Assembly: GCA_021740105.1 (NCBI GenBank)
Contig: JAIPAM010000004.1
Span: forward strand, 1 to 64,000
Reading direction: 5' to 3'
Origin: Flavobacterium sp.
GTDB taxonomy: Bacteria; Bacteroidota; Bacteroidia; Flavobacteriales; Flavobacteriaceae
Length of the DNA stretch: 64,000 nucleotides
Shown here: positions 51,906 to 61,890 of the stretch, in pieces
How the letters are laid out: each line of letters begins with the position of its first letter
How positions within the stretch are numbered: position 1 is the first letter of the stretch
The notes under the pieces: model-generated
What the model was told of the DNA's origin: nothing
Databases searched by the model: none
What the model saw: the letters and a program-made list of their open reading frames with translations, nothing else
Position numbers and translations under genes: made by a program

Positions 51906-53174
51906 ATGGAAACAATTCAATCAACAAAACAACGGTTTGGAATTATTGGGAACGACCCAAAGCTAAACCGCGCAATTGAAAAAGCGATTCAAGTGGCACC
52001 GACTGACATTTCAGTATTGGTAACAGGAGAAAGTGGTGTTGGAAAAGAAAATATTCCAAAAATTATACATTCCCTTTCTCACAGAAAACACGGAAAATAC
52101 ATTGCGGTAAACTGCGGTGCGATACCTGAAGGAACTATTGATAGCGAGCTTTTTGGTCACGAAAAAGGATCTTTTACAGGAGCGACGGGAACTCGAGAAG
52201 GTTACTTTGAAGTAGCTGATGGTGGAACTATTTTTTTGGATGAAGTGGGCGAATTACCCTTAACAACTCAAGTGCGATTGTTACGTGTTTTGGAAAATGG
52301 AGAATTTATAAAAGTGGGTTCTTCACAGGTTCAAAAAACAAATGTTAGGATTGTAGCTGCTACTAATGTGAATTTGTTTGACGCTATAGATAAAGGCAAA
52401 TTCAGAGAAGATTTGTATTATCGATTGAGTACGGTTGATATTGCACTTCCACCATTAAGAGAAAGAAAGGATGATATTCACTTATTGTTTAGAAAATTTG
52501 CTTCTGATTTTGCTCATAAATATAAAATGCCAGCCATAAAACTAGATGATTTTGCCGTTCAAACTCTATTGCAATTTCGATGGAGTGGAAATATTCGACA
52601 ATTACGAAATGTAGCCGAGCAGATATCTGTTTTAGAAACCAATCGCGAAATAACTTCAGCAACTTTGCAATCTTATTTACCAGATGAAAGCACCAATTTA
52701 CCCTCTATAATTAAAGATAAAAAGAACAAAAGTGATTTTAGAGATGAAAGAGAAATTTTGTACAAAGTCCTTTTTGATATGAAAAGTGATTTACACGATT
52801 TGAAAAAGTTGACTTTGGAATTACTTAAAAATGGCGCCACTAAAGTTCAGGAAACCAACCAGAATTTGATTCAGAAAATATATGGAAATAAGGATAGTGA
52901 CAATGAAATTGAATTTGAAGAACAAGAAGAATTAGCGTTATTACCGGTCACTAAAAAAATTGAAATTGCTGAATTTAAAGATCATGATGAAAATTATTTC
53001 TTAGCTGAAACAGTTGAAGATGTGGAGGAAGAAGTGCTGAGATTAGAGCAAAAAGAAATTGAAATGATCAAAAAATCATTAGAAAAAAATAAAGGAAAAA
53101 GAAAAGCTGCCGCAGATGAATTGGGTATTTCTGAAAGAACCTTGTATAGAAAAATAAAGCAATTTGATCTTTAA
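51906..53174 (+). CDS. Sigma-54 dependent transcriptional activator without receiver domain
   Basis: 422 residues. The AAA+ domain starts almost at once: Walker A 'GESGVGKE' (41-48), the sigma-54 contact loop as 'GSFTGA' (88-93; usual GAFTGA), 'GGTIFLDEVGELPL' (Walker B) and the R-finger region 'KFREDLYYRLSTVDIALPPLRER'. A charged linker (about 265-375) follows, then a Fis-type HTH 'NKGKRKAAADELGISERTLYRKIKQF'. There is no N-terminal sensory domain, so it is either constitutive or controlled by partners or level. It activates RpoN promoters. Spacing of 69 nt from miaB, AT-rich. Confidence 0.9.
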   Translation: METIQSTKQRFGIIGNDPKLNRAIEKAIQVAPTDISVLVTGESGVGKENIPKIIHSLSHRKHGKYIAVNCGAIPEGTIDSELFGHEKGSFTGATGTREGYFEVADGGTIFLDEVGELPLTTQVRLLRVLENGEFIKVGSSQVQKTNVRIVAATNVNLFDAIDKGKFREDLYYRLSTVDIALPPLRERKDDIHLLFRKFASDFAHKYKMPAIKLDDFAVQTLLQFRWSGNIRQLRNVAEQISVLETNREITSATLQSYLPDESTNLPSIIKDKKNKSDFRDEREILYKVLFDMKSDLHDLKKLTLELLKNGATKVQETNQNLIQKIYGNKDSDNEIEFEEQEELALLPVTKKIEIAEFKDHDENYFLAETVEDVEEEVLRLEQKEIEMIKKSLEKNKGKRKAAADELGISERTLYRKIKQFDL

Positions 53175-53181
53175 ATGGTAA

Positions 53182-53214
53182 TTGTTAAATGTCAATTATT
53201 TTTGAATATCTTTG
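53182..53214 (+). promoter_or_regulatory. lptE promoter
   Basis: TTG (53182-53184), 22-nt spacer, TATCTTTG (53207-53214). Leader about 14 nt to the ATG at 53230. Confidence 0.55.
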
Positions 53215-53229
53215 GATTTTAAATTTATA

Positions 53230-53733
53230 ATGAGAAAAATTAACTTCATAATCGCATTTTTAACTCTGATTACATTCAGTAGTTGTTCTGTGTATAATTT
53301 TACAGGAACTGGAAAAATTGATGCCAAGTCCTTTCAAGTAAATTATTTTCAAAATAGCGCTCCATTAATAGAGCCAGGAATAGAAAGAATATTTACCCAA
53401 AGGTTACAGAATTTAATTCAGAATCAAACCAATTTGAACTTAACTAGTTCAAATGGCGATTTAGTTTATGAAGGGGAAATCGTAGATTATAGAATTAGTC
53501 CTATGACCGCTACTGCAGATCAAAGAACATCACAAAACAGATTGTCAATTATTGTAAATGTTAGGTTTACAAATAAAAATAAAGAGGCCGATAATTTTGA
53601 GAAAAAATTTTCCTTCTATAATGATTACGATGGCGCAAACCAGCTTGTTGGAGCAAAACTATCAGAGAATTTAGATATTATCTTTGAAAGAATCACCCAA
53701 GATATTTTTAATGAATCGTTAGCAAAATGGTAA
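53230..53733 (+). CDS. lptE: LptE-family LPS assembly lipoprotein
   Basis: 167 residues from ATG 53230 (a longer frame starts with TTG inside the -7 box). Lipoprotein signal 'INFIIAFLTLITFSSC', then 'SVYNFTGTGKIDAKSFQVNYFQN' and 'LIEPGIERIFTQRLQNLI', the Bacteroidota LptE pattern. LptE plugs the LptD barrel and helps insert LPS in the outer membrane. LptD is not here. Directly upstream of a TPR-like gene and secG. Confidence 0.8.
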   Translation: MRKINFIIAFLTLITFSSCSVYNFTGTGKIDAKSFQVNYFQNSAPLIEPGIERIFTQRLQNLIQNQTNLNLTSSNGDLVYEGEIVDYRISPMTATADQRTSQNRLSIIVNVRFTNKNKEADNFEKKFSFYNDYDGANQLVGAKLSENLDIIFERITQDIFNESLAKW

Positions 53734-53750
53734 TCAACTGATTATTTGAA

Positions 53751-54602
53751 ATGAATATAACCGAATACTTAACTTTAATAAATAACCCGAAAGCTATTAA
53801 TGACAAGCAAACTTTGTCGTTGGAAAAAATAGTTTCGGAGTTTCCTTATTTCCAAAGTGCCAGAGCATTACGATTGAAAGGACTTTATAATGAAGAGAGT
53901 TTTCGATACAATTATGAATTAAAAAATACGGCGGCACACACCACCGATAGAACTGTTTTATTTGATTTTATAATTTCTGATACCTTTACAAGAATTGATA
54001 AAAATCTGTACGAACAAAAATTAGCTGAAATAAATGAAATTGATGTTGATGCTACAGAATTGATATTTAAAGAAGAGAAATTTGGGTCAAGAGAAAATTC
54101 ATTAGAGCAATCTATATTGACTTCAATAAAAGAGGCGTCTCCAACTGAAGTGATCAATTCAGGCGGGCCAATTGAAGAAAAACTTAGCATGGGGAAACCA
54201 TTTGTTTTTTCATTAACTGAAAAATATTCATTTGAAGAATGGCTACAATTATCAAAAATTCATCCAATAGTAAGGGAAAATACTGTTCCAAAAGAAGAAA
54301 AAACCACTACAATTGACCCTGAAAAGCAGAAAAAATTATCCTTAATAGATAAGTTTATTGAAGCGAATCCAAAAATTCCACCAATTAAAAAAGATTCTGA
54401 AACCACCTTTAAATTAGAGCAAAGTTCAGAAAATAGTCCGTATTTAATGACCGAAACCTTAGCAAGGGTTTATTTAGAACAACATAAATATGACAAAGCT
54501 ATTCAAGCTTATGAAATATTAATTTTGAAATATCCAGAAAAAAGTAGTTTCTTTGCAAACCGTATTTCGGATATTAAGATTTTACAACAAAATAATAAAT
54601 AA
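53751..54602 (+). CDS. TPR-like protein of unknown function
   Basis: 283 residues, no signal peptide. Residues about 1-100 are helical ('YLTLINNPKAINDKQTLSLEKIVSEFPYFQSARALRLKGLYNEESFRYNYELKNTAAHTTDR' region). The middle is charged and low-complexity. Near the C-terminus a TPR unit is visible: 'ETLARVYLEQHKYDKAIQAYEILILKYPEKS' (about 235-268). A scaffold role is likely. Starts 17 nt after lptE and ends 2 nt before secG, so it is in the same transcript; this conserved-looking slot suggests a link to envelope biogenesis, but nothing specific is known to me. Confidence 0.75.
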   Translation: MNITEYLTLINNPKAINDKQTLSLEKIVSEFPYFQSARALRLKGLYNEESFRYNYELKNTAAHTTDRTVLFDFIISDTFTRIDKNLYEQKLAEINEIDVDATELIFKEEKFGSRENSLEQSILTSIKEASPTEVINSGGPIEEKLSMGKPFVFSLTEKYSFEEWLQLSKIHPIVRENTVPKEEKTTTIDPEKQKKLSLIDKFIEANPKIPPIKKDSETTFKLEQSSENSPYLMTETLARVYLEQHKYDKAIQAYEILILKYPEKSSFFANRISDIKILQQNNK

Positions 54603-54604
54603 CA

Positions 54605-54961
54605 ATGAGTACATTTTCAATTTTTTTAGTATTAATAACAATAGTATGTTTTTTACTAATTGTAGTAATTATGGTTCAAAACCCTAAAGGTGGTGGATTA
54701 TCTTCTTCATTAGGAGGATCGCAAATGATGGGTGGAGTTCAAAAAACTACAGATTTTTTAGATAAAAGTACCTGGATCTTAGCAATGATTTTAACTGCAT
54801 TAGTCTTGTTATCTTGCTTAAGTTTTACAGATTCATTAGGAGATTCTGAATCTAAAATTATAGATACCACACAAAAAGCAACTCCAGCAGCTGCTACTCC
54901 TGCAACTCCAGCTGAACCAGCTAAAACGGTTCCAACGCCTGTAGTTCCAGCAACAAAATAA
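54605..54961 (+). CDS. secG: Preprotein translocase subunit SecG
   Basis: 118 residues. Two membrane helices, 'IFLVLITIVCFLLIVVIMVQ' (5-24) and 'STWILAMILTALVLLSCLSF' (54-73), separated by the SecG loop 'NPKGGGLSSSLGGSQMMGGVQKTTDFLDK'. It is a SecYEG accessory subunit. The C-terminal tail (from about 85) is Ala/Pro/Thr-rich ('ATPAAATPATPAEPAKTVPTPVVPATK'), longer than in E. coli and typical in Bacteroidota. 2-nt gap after the TPR-like gene. Confidence 0.93.
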   Translation: MSTFSIFLVLITIVCFLLIVVIMVQNPKGGGLSSSLGGSQMMGGVQKTTDFLDKSTWILAMILTALVLLSCLSFTDSLGDSESKIIDTTQKATPAAATPATPAEPAKTVPTPVVPATK

Positions 54962-54978
54962 TTTTTTTTCAAAATATA

Positions 54979-55011
54979 AAATGCCAGCCTGTCAAAGCTG
55001 GCATTTTTTTT
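54979..55011 (+). terminator. Terminator of secG unit
   Basis: AAATGCCAGC-CTGTCAAA-GCTGGCATTT with T-run. It separates secG from groES. Confidence 0.85.
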
Positions 55012-55098
55012 AGGTAAAAATGTCATAATTAGCACATTGGCATAATTTCTGAAAATGAATTTTTATAAAATTTCAACAAACAATTAAAATATATTATT

Positions 55099-55374
55099 AT
55101 GAGTTTAAACATTAAACCTCTTTCAGACCGAGTTCTAATTGAACCTGTAGCGGCAGAAACAAAAACAGCCTCTGGAATTTTTATTCCTGACACTGCCAAA
55201 GAAAAACCACAAAAAGGAACTGTTGTTGCTGTTGGTGCTGGAACTAAAGACCACACGATGACCGTTAAAATTGGTGATACTGTATTGTACGGTAAATATG
55301 CAGGAACCGAATTAAAATTAGAAGGTAAAGATTATTTAATTATGCGTGAAGACGACATATTGGCAATCGTATAA
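55099..55374 (+). CDS. groES: Co-chaperonin GroES
   Basis: 91 residues, starting '[20 protein letters not shown]', with the mobile loop '[27 protein letters not shown]' and the roof segment. It caps GroEL. Upstream region 55012-55098 has TAATTTCTG but no CIRCE operator. 41 nt before groEL; bicistronic. Confidence 0.96.
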   Translation: MSLNIKPLSDRVLIEPVAAETKTASGIFIPDTAKEKPQKGTVVAVGAGTKDHTMTVKIGDTVLYGKYAGTELKLEGKDYLIMREDDILAIV

Positions 55375-55394
55375 CATTCAATTCAACAAATTAA

Positions 55395-57044
<1,650 letters not shown>

Positions 57045-57063
57045 TATTATTCTTATACAATAA

Positions 57064-57097
57064 AAAAAAAATCCGCTTCGATGAAGCGGATTTTTTT
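57064..57097. terminator. Bidirectional terminator after groEL
   Basis: AATCCGCTTC-GATG-AAGCGGATT flanked by A- and T-runs; serves groEL and the convergent DedA gene. Confidence 0.85.
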
Positions 57098-57112
57098 ATA
57101 AACTAATTTATA

Positions 57113-57817
57113 TTATTTAACTACTGTTTTTTTCAAGAGTTTGAGTAGTACTGGTAATGTTGAAATTAATATAATTCCGATTACTATATACTCAATATAA
57201 TTTTTCAAATTTATACCGTAATTTAAGAATATTCCATATAAATAATGTCCTGAAAATATTAGAACAGAAGCCCATAAGAAAGAACTTAAGATGTTAAAAA
57301 ACATAAACTTTTTTCTGTCCATTTGTACAATTCCAGCAATTATAGGGGCAAAAGTTCTGAATATTGGTAAAAACCTAGCGTAGATTATGGCTTTACCCCC
57401 ATACTTTTCGAAAAAATCTTTCGATTGAACTAGGTATTTTTTCTTAAACCAAAAGGAATCTTCTTTCTTAAAAAGATAATACCCACTTTTAGCTCCAAAC
57501 CAATACCCTACCATATTTCCGAGAATTCCTGCTATAGAAATAAAGCAAACTAAGATTAGAACATTTAAAAAATCACTTTCAATATGAACAAATTGATCTA
57601 CTAAACCTGGGTGGTAAACTCCGTCAGTAACTGAGCCAGCAGCATAAATTCCAGATAAAAATAAAAGACTATCACCTGGTAAGAAAAATCCTGCAAAAAG
57701 TCCCGTTTCCGCAAAAACAATAAATAAGACAATGTAAAGACCAATTTGGAAACCTGCAATTTGAAGGGTAATATAAAACTCAGGATTTACTAATTGAGTC
57801 CAATCAAAATTATTCAT
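57113..57817 (-). CDS. DedA-family membrane protein
   Basis: 234 residues. DedA/SNARE-associated fold with about five membrane segments. 'FIVFAETGLFAGFFLPGDSLLFLSGIYAA' carries the conserved E and PGD; 'FISIAGILGNMVGYWFGAKSGYYLF', 'KYGGKAIIYARFLPIFRTFAPIIAGI' (with the F-x-R-x(3)-R-x(3)-P(x)AG signature) and 'FMFFNILSSFLWASVLIFSGHYLYG' follow. DedA proteins are linked to undecaprenyl-phosphate or phospholipid flipping and proton homeostasis. Single gene. Confidence 0.9.
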   Translation of the reverse strand: MNNFDWTQLVNPEFYITLQIAGFQIGLYIVLFIVFAETGLFAGFFLPGDSLLFLSGIYAAGSVTDGVYHPGLVDQFVHIESDFLNVLILVCFISIAGILGNMVGYWFGAKSGYYLFKKEDSFWFKKKYLVQSKDFFEKYGGKAIIYARFLPIFRTFAPIIAGIVQMDRKKFMFFNILSSFLWASVLIFSGHYLYGIFLNYGINLKNYIEYIVIGIILISTLPVLLKLLKKTVVK

Positions 57818-57937
57818 AGATAAATTGGTTTACTTTGTCAAAAACAAAATTTGTATCGGGCGTGAAAGTAACTAAAATTTAATTTAGACACAATTAAATC
57901 GTGTGAATTAAAATTAAATTAACGCATTAATAACTCC

Positions 57938-58279
57938 TTATTTCCTTTCATATTGGCAACAACCAGGTAATTTATCATAGTTTTCATTAGTTGCTTTTAC
58001 CTCATCAGTATCATACCCAGCTTTGGCAACCGCTTTTTTTACGTCCAAAACAGTCGCTTTTTCTTCATTTAAAATTAAATTCAATTTGTGTGTTTCAATG
58101 CTCCAAGTTGCTGATTTTACTCCTGCAATTGAAAATGCTGCTTTTTGAATTCGGCTTTGACACATGTCACAGCTTCCATTTACCTCGATTTCATACTTGG
58201 CATTTTTGTTTAATTTTTCTTGTGCTTGGATTGAAAATCCACCTAAAAGTAATACTGTTGCTAAAATTAATTTTTTCAT
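57938..58279 (-). CDS. Secreted heavy-metal-associated (HMA) domain protein
   Basis: 113 residues. Signal peptide 'MKKLILATVLLLGGFSIQAQ'. The HMA domain (about 28-95) has the metal-binding 'GSCDMCQSRIQKAAFSIAGVKSA' with Cys-x-x-Cys, then 'HKLNLILNEEKATVLDVKKAVAKAGYDTDEVKA'. A second Cys pair, 'PGCCQYER', is at the very end. As a secreted rather than cytoplasmic metallochaperone it would bind Cu(I)-type ions in the periplasm. It is the last gene of a set with a TonB-dependent receptor (30 nt gap) and a HYC_CC_PP protein. Confidence 0.85.
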   Translation of the reverse strand: MKKLILATVLLLGGFSIQAQEKLNKNAKYEIEVNGSCDMCQSRIQKAAFSIAGVKSATWSIETHKLNLILNEEKATVLDVKKAVAKAGYDTDEVKATNENYDKLPGCCQYERK

Positions 58280-58309
58280 AATTGTTGATTTAATTGTTAC
58301 TATAATTGG

Positions 58310-60322
58310 TTATTTGATTTTATATCTTAATCCTACATAATACATTTGTCCAAATATTGGCGCGTAAATAATAGAGGTGTCAAATGCAGTACTGAAAGGT
58401 TGGTTACTTCCTAATATCGCTTTCTCTTGTTTATAATTTCCTATATTCTCTCCACCAACATATATTTCAAAAGTACTTGAAAAAACTTTGGTAATTTGCA
58501 TATTCATTACTGAAAATGAGGGAGAAAAATCTGGCATAAAATCAATGCCTGAATTAGAAATGGTGTTGGGCAATCTTTGTATTCCAATCCAATTTATCGT
58601 AAAATCAAATTTCCATTGTTTTCCATCATCCAATAAATGAGTTTGGTATTCTAAATTTCCGAAAAAACGATGTTTGGCCTGCAAAGGTCGTTCTTGAGTA
58701 ACATATTGATAATCCGTTTGAATATCGTAATATTTATAGGCCGTTCTCAAATTAAAGTGTTTTGCCAATTCATAATTCAATTCTATTTGCAAACTGTTGG
58801 CAAACGACTTTCCGTTCAAATTATAAAATACGACTTGTTGCGGTCCCTGGTAAAGATCAACTACTACTTGGTTTTGAAAATCGGTTCTGTAGAAATCAAA
58901 TCCTATATCACCATTTTTGTTAAAAAGTACGAATTTTTGAGAAAAACTGAGTCCGTAATTCCAAGCGATTTCAGGATTAAGTCCATAAATTTTTCCACTG
59001 GAATTTAGAATTTCAAAATTTCTTGAACTTCCAAAAAGCTGTTGGTTTTCTGCAAAAATATTAGCACTTCGTATTCCGCGACCTGCCGAAAACCGTAATA
59101 CACCCTTTTCCCAAGTATTGTATCTAACATGTAAACGAGGGGTAAAAAAAGCACCTATCCTATTGTGATTATCAAATCTACCTCCTAACACAACACTGAA
59201 GTTACTTGTATTATCATAAGTATATTCAAAAAATACCCCCAGAGAATTATCGGTTCTACTATAATCTATTTGATTTACAAACTCGCCATAATTGTCATAG
59301 GCAAAATTAATTCCCGTTGAAAATTTATTCATTGTATTGTCAATAATTGAATTGAAAATCAAATTGGAATAATAACTTTTTTGCTTGATATTGTATTGGT
59401 TTAAACCAAAATAGGACTCCTGATTATGGCTATTAAAAGAATTTTGAAAACCAATGCTTTGAAATGGCATATCCGGAAAAACATAGCCCAATTTTGTTGA
59501 AATATCTACTCGTTCGGTATTGATTTCTGAACCCCAAAAATTAGTTGTCAAGCGGTCCCTATTTGGTACAAACTCCAATTGACCCGTTTGTTTTTTATCA
59601 TTAAGATATCGAAAATTGGTAAAACTAACCCACCCTTTTTGAGCATTGGTGTATTCCCAACGATTTAAAATATTGATTTGTTTTCCCAATGGATTATCTA
59701 GAAATCCATCATTATTCATATCATTTTTGGTGATTCTGGTATTGCCATGAACGAACAAACTAGAGCTCCACTTATCAGATATTTTTTTATTGAAATGAGT
59801 ATTTAATTCGAATCGTGAATCAGAAGATCCGTAAGCATTTACAAAAAATGCAATGTCTTTATTGGGTTTAATTAATTCGGTATTTATCTGACCTGAAACA
59901 CTTTCATAACCGTTCACAACACTTCCAGCGCCTTTGGTAATTTGGATACTCTCTACCCATGTTCCTGGTGTAAATGACAATCCGTAAGCCTGAGAAGCGC
60001 CGCGAACTGAAGGAATATTCTCCTCAGTAATCATTAAATACGGACTGGTCAAACCCAACATTTTTATTTGTTTGGTTCCGGTTAAAGCATCTGAAAAGTT
60101 AACATCGATTGATGGATTGGTTTCAAAACTCTCAGCCAAATTACAGCATGCGGCCTTCAACAATTCTTTACTGGAAAGAATGGTAGTATTGGCGGTTAGT
60201 TTTAATGATTTTTGCAAACTCTTACTCGAATTTTGAACTTTTATTTCCTTCAATGTATCTTGAGAAAATAAATTATAAGAACAAGAAAACAGCAATATTA
60301 GAATTGAAATTTGTTTTTGCAT
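58310..60322 (-). CDS. TonB-dependent receptor, metal-linked
   Basis: 670 residues. Signal peptide 'MQKQISILILLFSCSYNLFSQ', then a TonB-plug starting 'ANTTILSSKELLKAACCNLAESFETNPSIDV' with a Cys59-Cys60 pair, 'KQIKMLGLTSPYLMITEENIP' and 'IQITKGAGSVVNGYESVSGQINTEL', then a 22-strand barrel ending 'IFGQMYYVGLRYKIK'. The usual N-terminal carboxypeptidase-D-like domain is missing; the plug begins near the signal. The CC motif and its neighbours (HMA protein, HYC_CC_PP) suggest uptake of copper or another thiophilic metal. Substrate not shown. Confidence 0.88.
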   Translation of the reverse strand: MQKQISILILLFSCSYNLFSQDTLKEIKVQNSSKSLQKSLKLTANTTILSSKELLKAACCNLAESFETNPSIDVNFSDALTGTKQIKMLGLTSPYLMITEENIPSVRGASQAYGLSFTPGTWVESIQITKGAGSVVNGYESVSGQINTELIKPNKDIAFFVNAYGSSDSRFELNTHFNKKISDKWSSSLFVHGNTRITKNDMNNDGFLDNPLGKQINILNRWEYTNAQKGWVSFTNFRYLNDKKQTGQLEFVPNRDRLTTNFWGSEINTERVDISTKLGYVFPDMPFQSIGFQNSFNSHNQESYFGLNQYNIKQKSYYSNLIFNSIIDNTMNKFSTGINFAYDNYGEFVNQIDYSRTDNSLGVFFEYTYDNTSNFSVVLGGRFDNHNRIGAFFTPRLHVRYNTWEKGVLRFSAGRGIRSANIFAENQQLFGSSRNFEILNSSGKIYGLNPEIAWNYGLSFSQKFVLFNKNGDIGFDFYRTDFQNQVVVDLYQGPQQVVFYNLNGKSFANSLQIELNYELAKHFNLRTAYKYYDIQTDYQYVTQERPLQAKHRFFGNLEYQTHLLDDGKQWKFDFTINWIGIQRLPNTISNSGIDFMPDFSPSFSVMNMQITKVFSSTFEIYVGGENIGNYKQEKAILGSNQPFSTAFDTSIIYAPIFGQMYYVGLRYKIK

Positions 60323-60391
60323 TATTTGATTTTTATGTTAAAAATGATTTATAACCACGTGAAATGTGATTAATCTTCAAAAACATAAAAA

Positions 60392-60793
60392 TTAAGCGTA
60401 GAAAATAAATTGGGAATACAACTTAAAGTAGGGTGGCGCATTGGCATCACAAAAATAAGTTGTGGTTGAATTTGATTTAAAATTCGAAATTGTAACTGGA
60501 GTATTTGGATTCCAATGATTATCAGGTAAATGAAAATCGGTTATTTGAAAAAATAAATGGGACAATGAAGCTTCCGATTTTTTTTGAAAATGCAACACTT
60601 TAGTATCACAACAATCTGATTTTTCTTCTATTTCGCCACAGCAATTCTTCTCAATTTCTTCTGAAGATAAAGTGGTTTTTAATGAAATTGATGAAATTTC
60701 GTCGCCACAATAATGTACATTAAATGCAAATCCAATGTTGGATACCAACAATAAGAAAGCCAGAGTTATACAAATGTGTTTTCGAAAATTCAT
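60392..60793 (-). CDS. HYC_CC_PP family protein
   Basis: 133 residues. Signal peptide or membrane anchor 'CITLAFLLLVSNIGFAF'. It has the name-giving features: 'HYCGDE' (27-32), 'NCCGEIEEKSDCCDTK' with two Cys pairs, and 'APPYFKLY' near the C-terminus. Such proteins accompany copper-type genes in Bacteroidota; a metal-binding partner of the TonB receptor is likely. A perfect -7 box lies directly before the ATG. First gene of the three-gene set. Confidence 0.8.
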   Translation of the reverse strand: MNFRKHICITLAFLLLVSNIGFAFNVHYCGDEISSISLKTTLSSEEIEKNCCGEIEEKSDCCDTKVLHFQKKSEASLSHLFFQITDFHLPDNHWNPNTPVTISNFKSNSTTTYFCDANAPPYFKLYSQFIFYA

Positions 60794-60797
60794 AATG

Positions 60798-60805
60798 CAA
60801 AGGTA
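60798..60805 (-). promoter_or_regulatory. -7 box of the HYC_CC_PP operon
   Basis: TACCTTTG on the minus strand, perfect match, only 4 nt before the ATG at 60793, so the message would be leaderless or nearly so. Confidence 0.5.
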
Positions 60806-60843
60806 AACGATAAAATAAAATGAAAATTAATATTGTGTTAAAA

Positions 60844-61287
60844 TTAATTCTTCCGTTTTTGTATTAAATAACCAGGAATAAATAATAATAAAAATAGTGG
60901 TTGGATTAAAAACCTACGAATATAAAACAACTCCATTTTGTTTTCATCAGCATAAAATTCCAAAACAACATAAAAAGCAATTATTAATATAATGAACAAA
61001 AGTCCGTATAAAATTGCAGCAAATTGGGTGAAGTTAAAATCTTTAAAAGCAATTTGAATAAAAATTATTGAAACTACTGAGTTCAGTAAATACCTGAAAA
61101 ACAAACTTAAAAACAAGTTCAAATTCTCTACAATTGGTAAAGGGAAATTGTTAAAATCGTTCTTGAAATAATATAAAAAGGGATCGTAGAATAACGATTC
61201 TTCAAATATTCTAATTGACGCTAAAACAAGCACCAACAAAAACAAAACTAAAACTCTGATTTTATTATTAAGAAGGTTTTCTAGCAT
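60844..61287 (-). CDS. Exosortase F-associated membrane protein
   Basis: 147 residues with four predicted membrane helices: 'VLVLFLLVLVLASIRIF', 'LNLFLSLFFRYLLNSVVSIIFIQ', 'FAAILYGLLFIILIIAFYVVL' and 'FLIQPLFLLLFIPGYLI'. 'FYDPFLYYFKNDF' near residues 33-45 is the family's conserved segment. Its start overlaps the end of xrtF by 20 nt, so translation is coupled. Function unknown; it always appears with XrtF and probably forms a complex with it. Confidence 0.8.
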   Translation of the reverse strand: MLENLLNNKIRVLVLFLLVLVLASIRIFEESLFYDPFLYYFKNDFNNFPLPIVENLNLFLSLFFRYLLNSVVSIIFIQIAFKDFNFTQFAAILYGLLFIILIIAFYVVLEFYADENKMELFYIRRFLIQPLFLLLFIPGYLIQKRKN

Positions 61288-61819
61288 AGTATGAAAATTT
61301 ATTCACCCAAATAATCCATAAAATAAAAACAGCCCCATAAATAACCAATGGAAATAAAATATCATGTAAAATAAAATTGGCTTTAGGAAAATGATAAAAG
61401 GCAACCATTAATAGTGCAATTCTTGTAATATTTAATATATGAATAATCAAACTTCCAGCGATAATGAAGTAAATTGTATTTTTAATTTTACCTGAAAAAG
61501 CAATTACAAAAGCGATAAATAAAATTATAACACTTAAAGCATTGCAACCTTCAACAATTCTAGAAACACTTTTTCCATTATAAAAGAACTTATAACAAGG
61601 TTGTGTTGGATGAAGGTCTATATGAGCATCACAATTGAAGAACAAAAGTGATTGTTCAACTTGATTTGTCACCAACGTGGTAAACCCGTCAACTTCATAT
61701 TTTTTAATATCATATTGATTTAAATAATATTGATAAGCAGCGGTAAGTACCAAATAGGTGAAAATAAATTTAACCAAGAAAAGTAAAAATGGTTTATATT
61801 GAATCCAATAATTCTTCAC
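61268..61819 (-). CDS. xrtF: Exosortase XrtF
   Basis: 183 residues from the GTG at 61819; the longer frame starts with TTG inside the -7 box at 61835-61842. A multi-helix membrane protease/transpeptidase. The exosortase active residues are visible: Cys92 in 'IVEGCNALSV', Arg133 in 'ILNITRIALL' and His152 in 'NFILHDILFP'. XrtF is the flavobacterial branch; unlike EpsH or XrtA it is not tied to an EPS cluster. Exosortases cut and transfer proteins with a PEP-CTERM-like tail; the substrate of XrtF is not identified and none is visible in this window. Confidence 0.85.
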   Translation of the reverse strand: MKNYWIQYKPFLLFLVKFIFTYLVLTAAYQYYLNQYDIKKYEVDGFTTLVTNQVEQSLLFFNCDAHIDLHPTQPCYKFFYNGKSVSRIVEGCNALSVIILFIAFVIAFSGKIKNTIYFIIAGSLIIHILNITRIALLMVAFYHFPKANFILHDILFPLVIYGAVFILWIIWVNKFSYYARKPS

Positions 61820-61834
61820 AATTGTAATTTTTAA

Positions 61835-61842
61835 CAAATTTA
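61835..61842 (-). promoter_or_regulatory. -7 box of xrtF
   Basis: TAAATTTG on the minus strand, perfect match, 15 nt before the GTG at 61819. Confidence 0.5.
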
Positions 61843-61868
61843 TATAAAAAAAGATGAGCGCAATTAAA

Positions 61869-61876
61869 TACTTTTG
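61869..61876 (+). promoter_or_regulatory. -7 box of the GAF/fRMsr gene
   Basis: TACTTTTG, perfect match, 14 nt before the ATG at 61891; divergent from the xrtF box 27 nt away. Confidence 0.5.
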
Positions 61877-61890
61877 TAAAAATAAAAATT

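Noticed and set aside
55029..55035. TTAGCAC, a half CIRCE operator upstream of groES
   Set aside because: The matching GAGTGCTAA half is absent, and HrcA/CIRCE control is not usual in flavobacteria.
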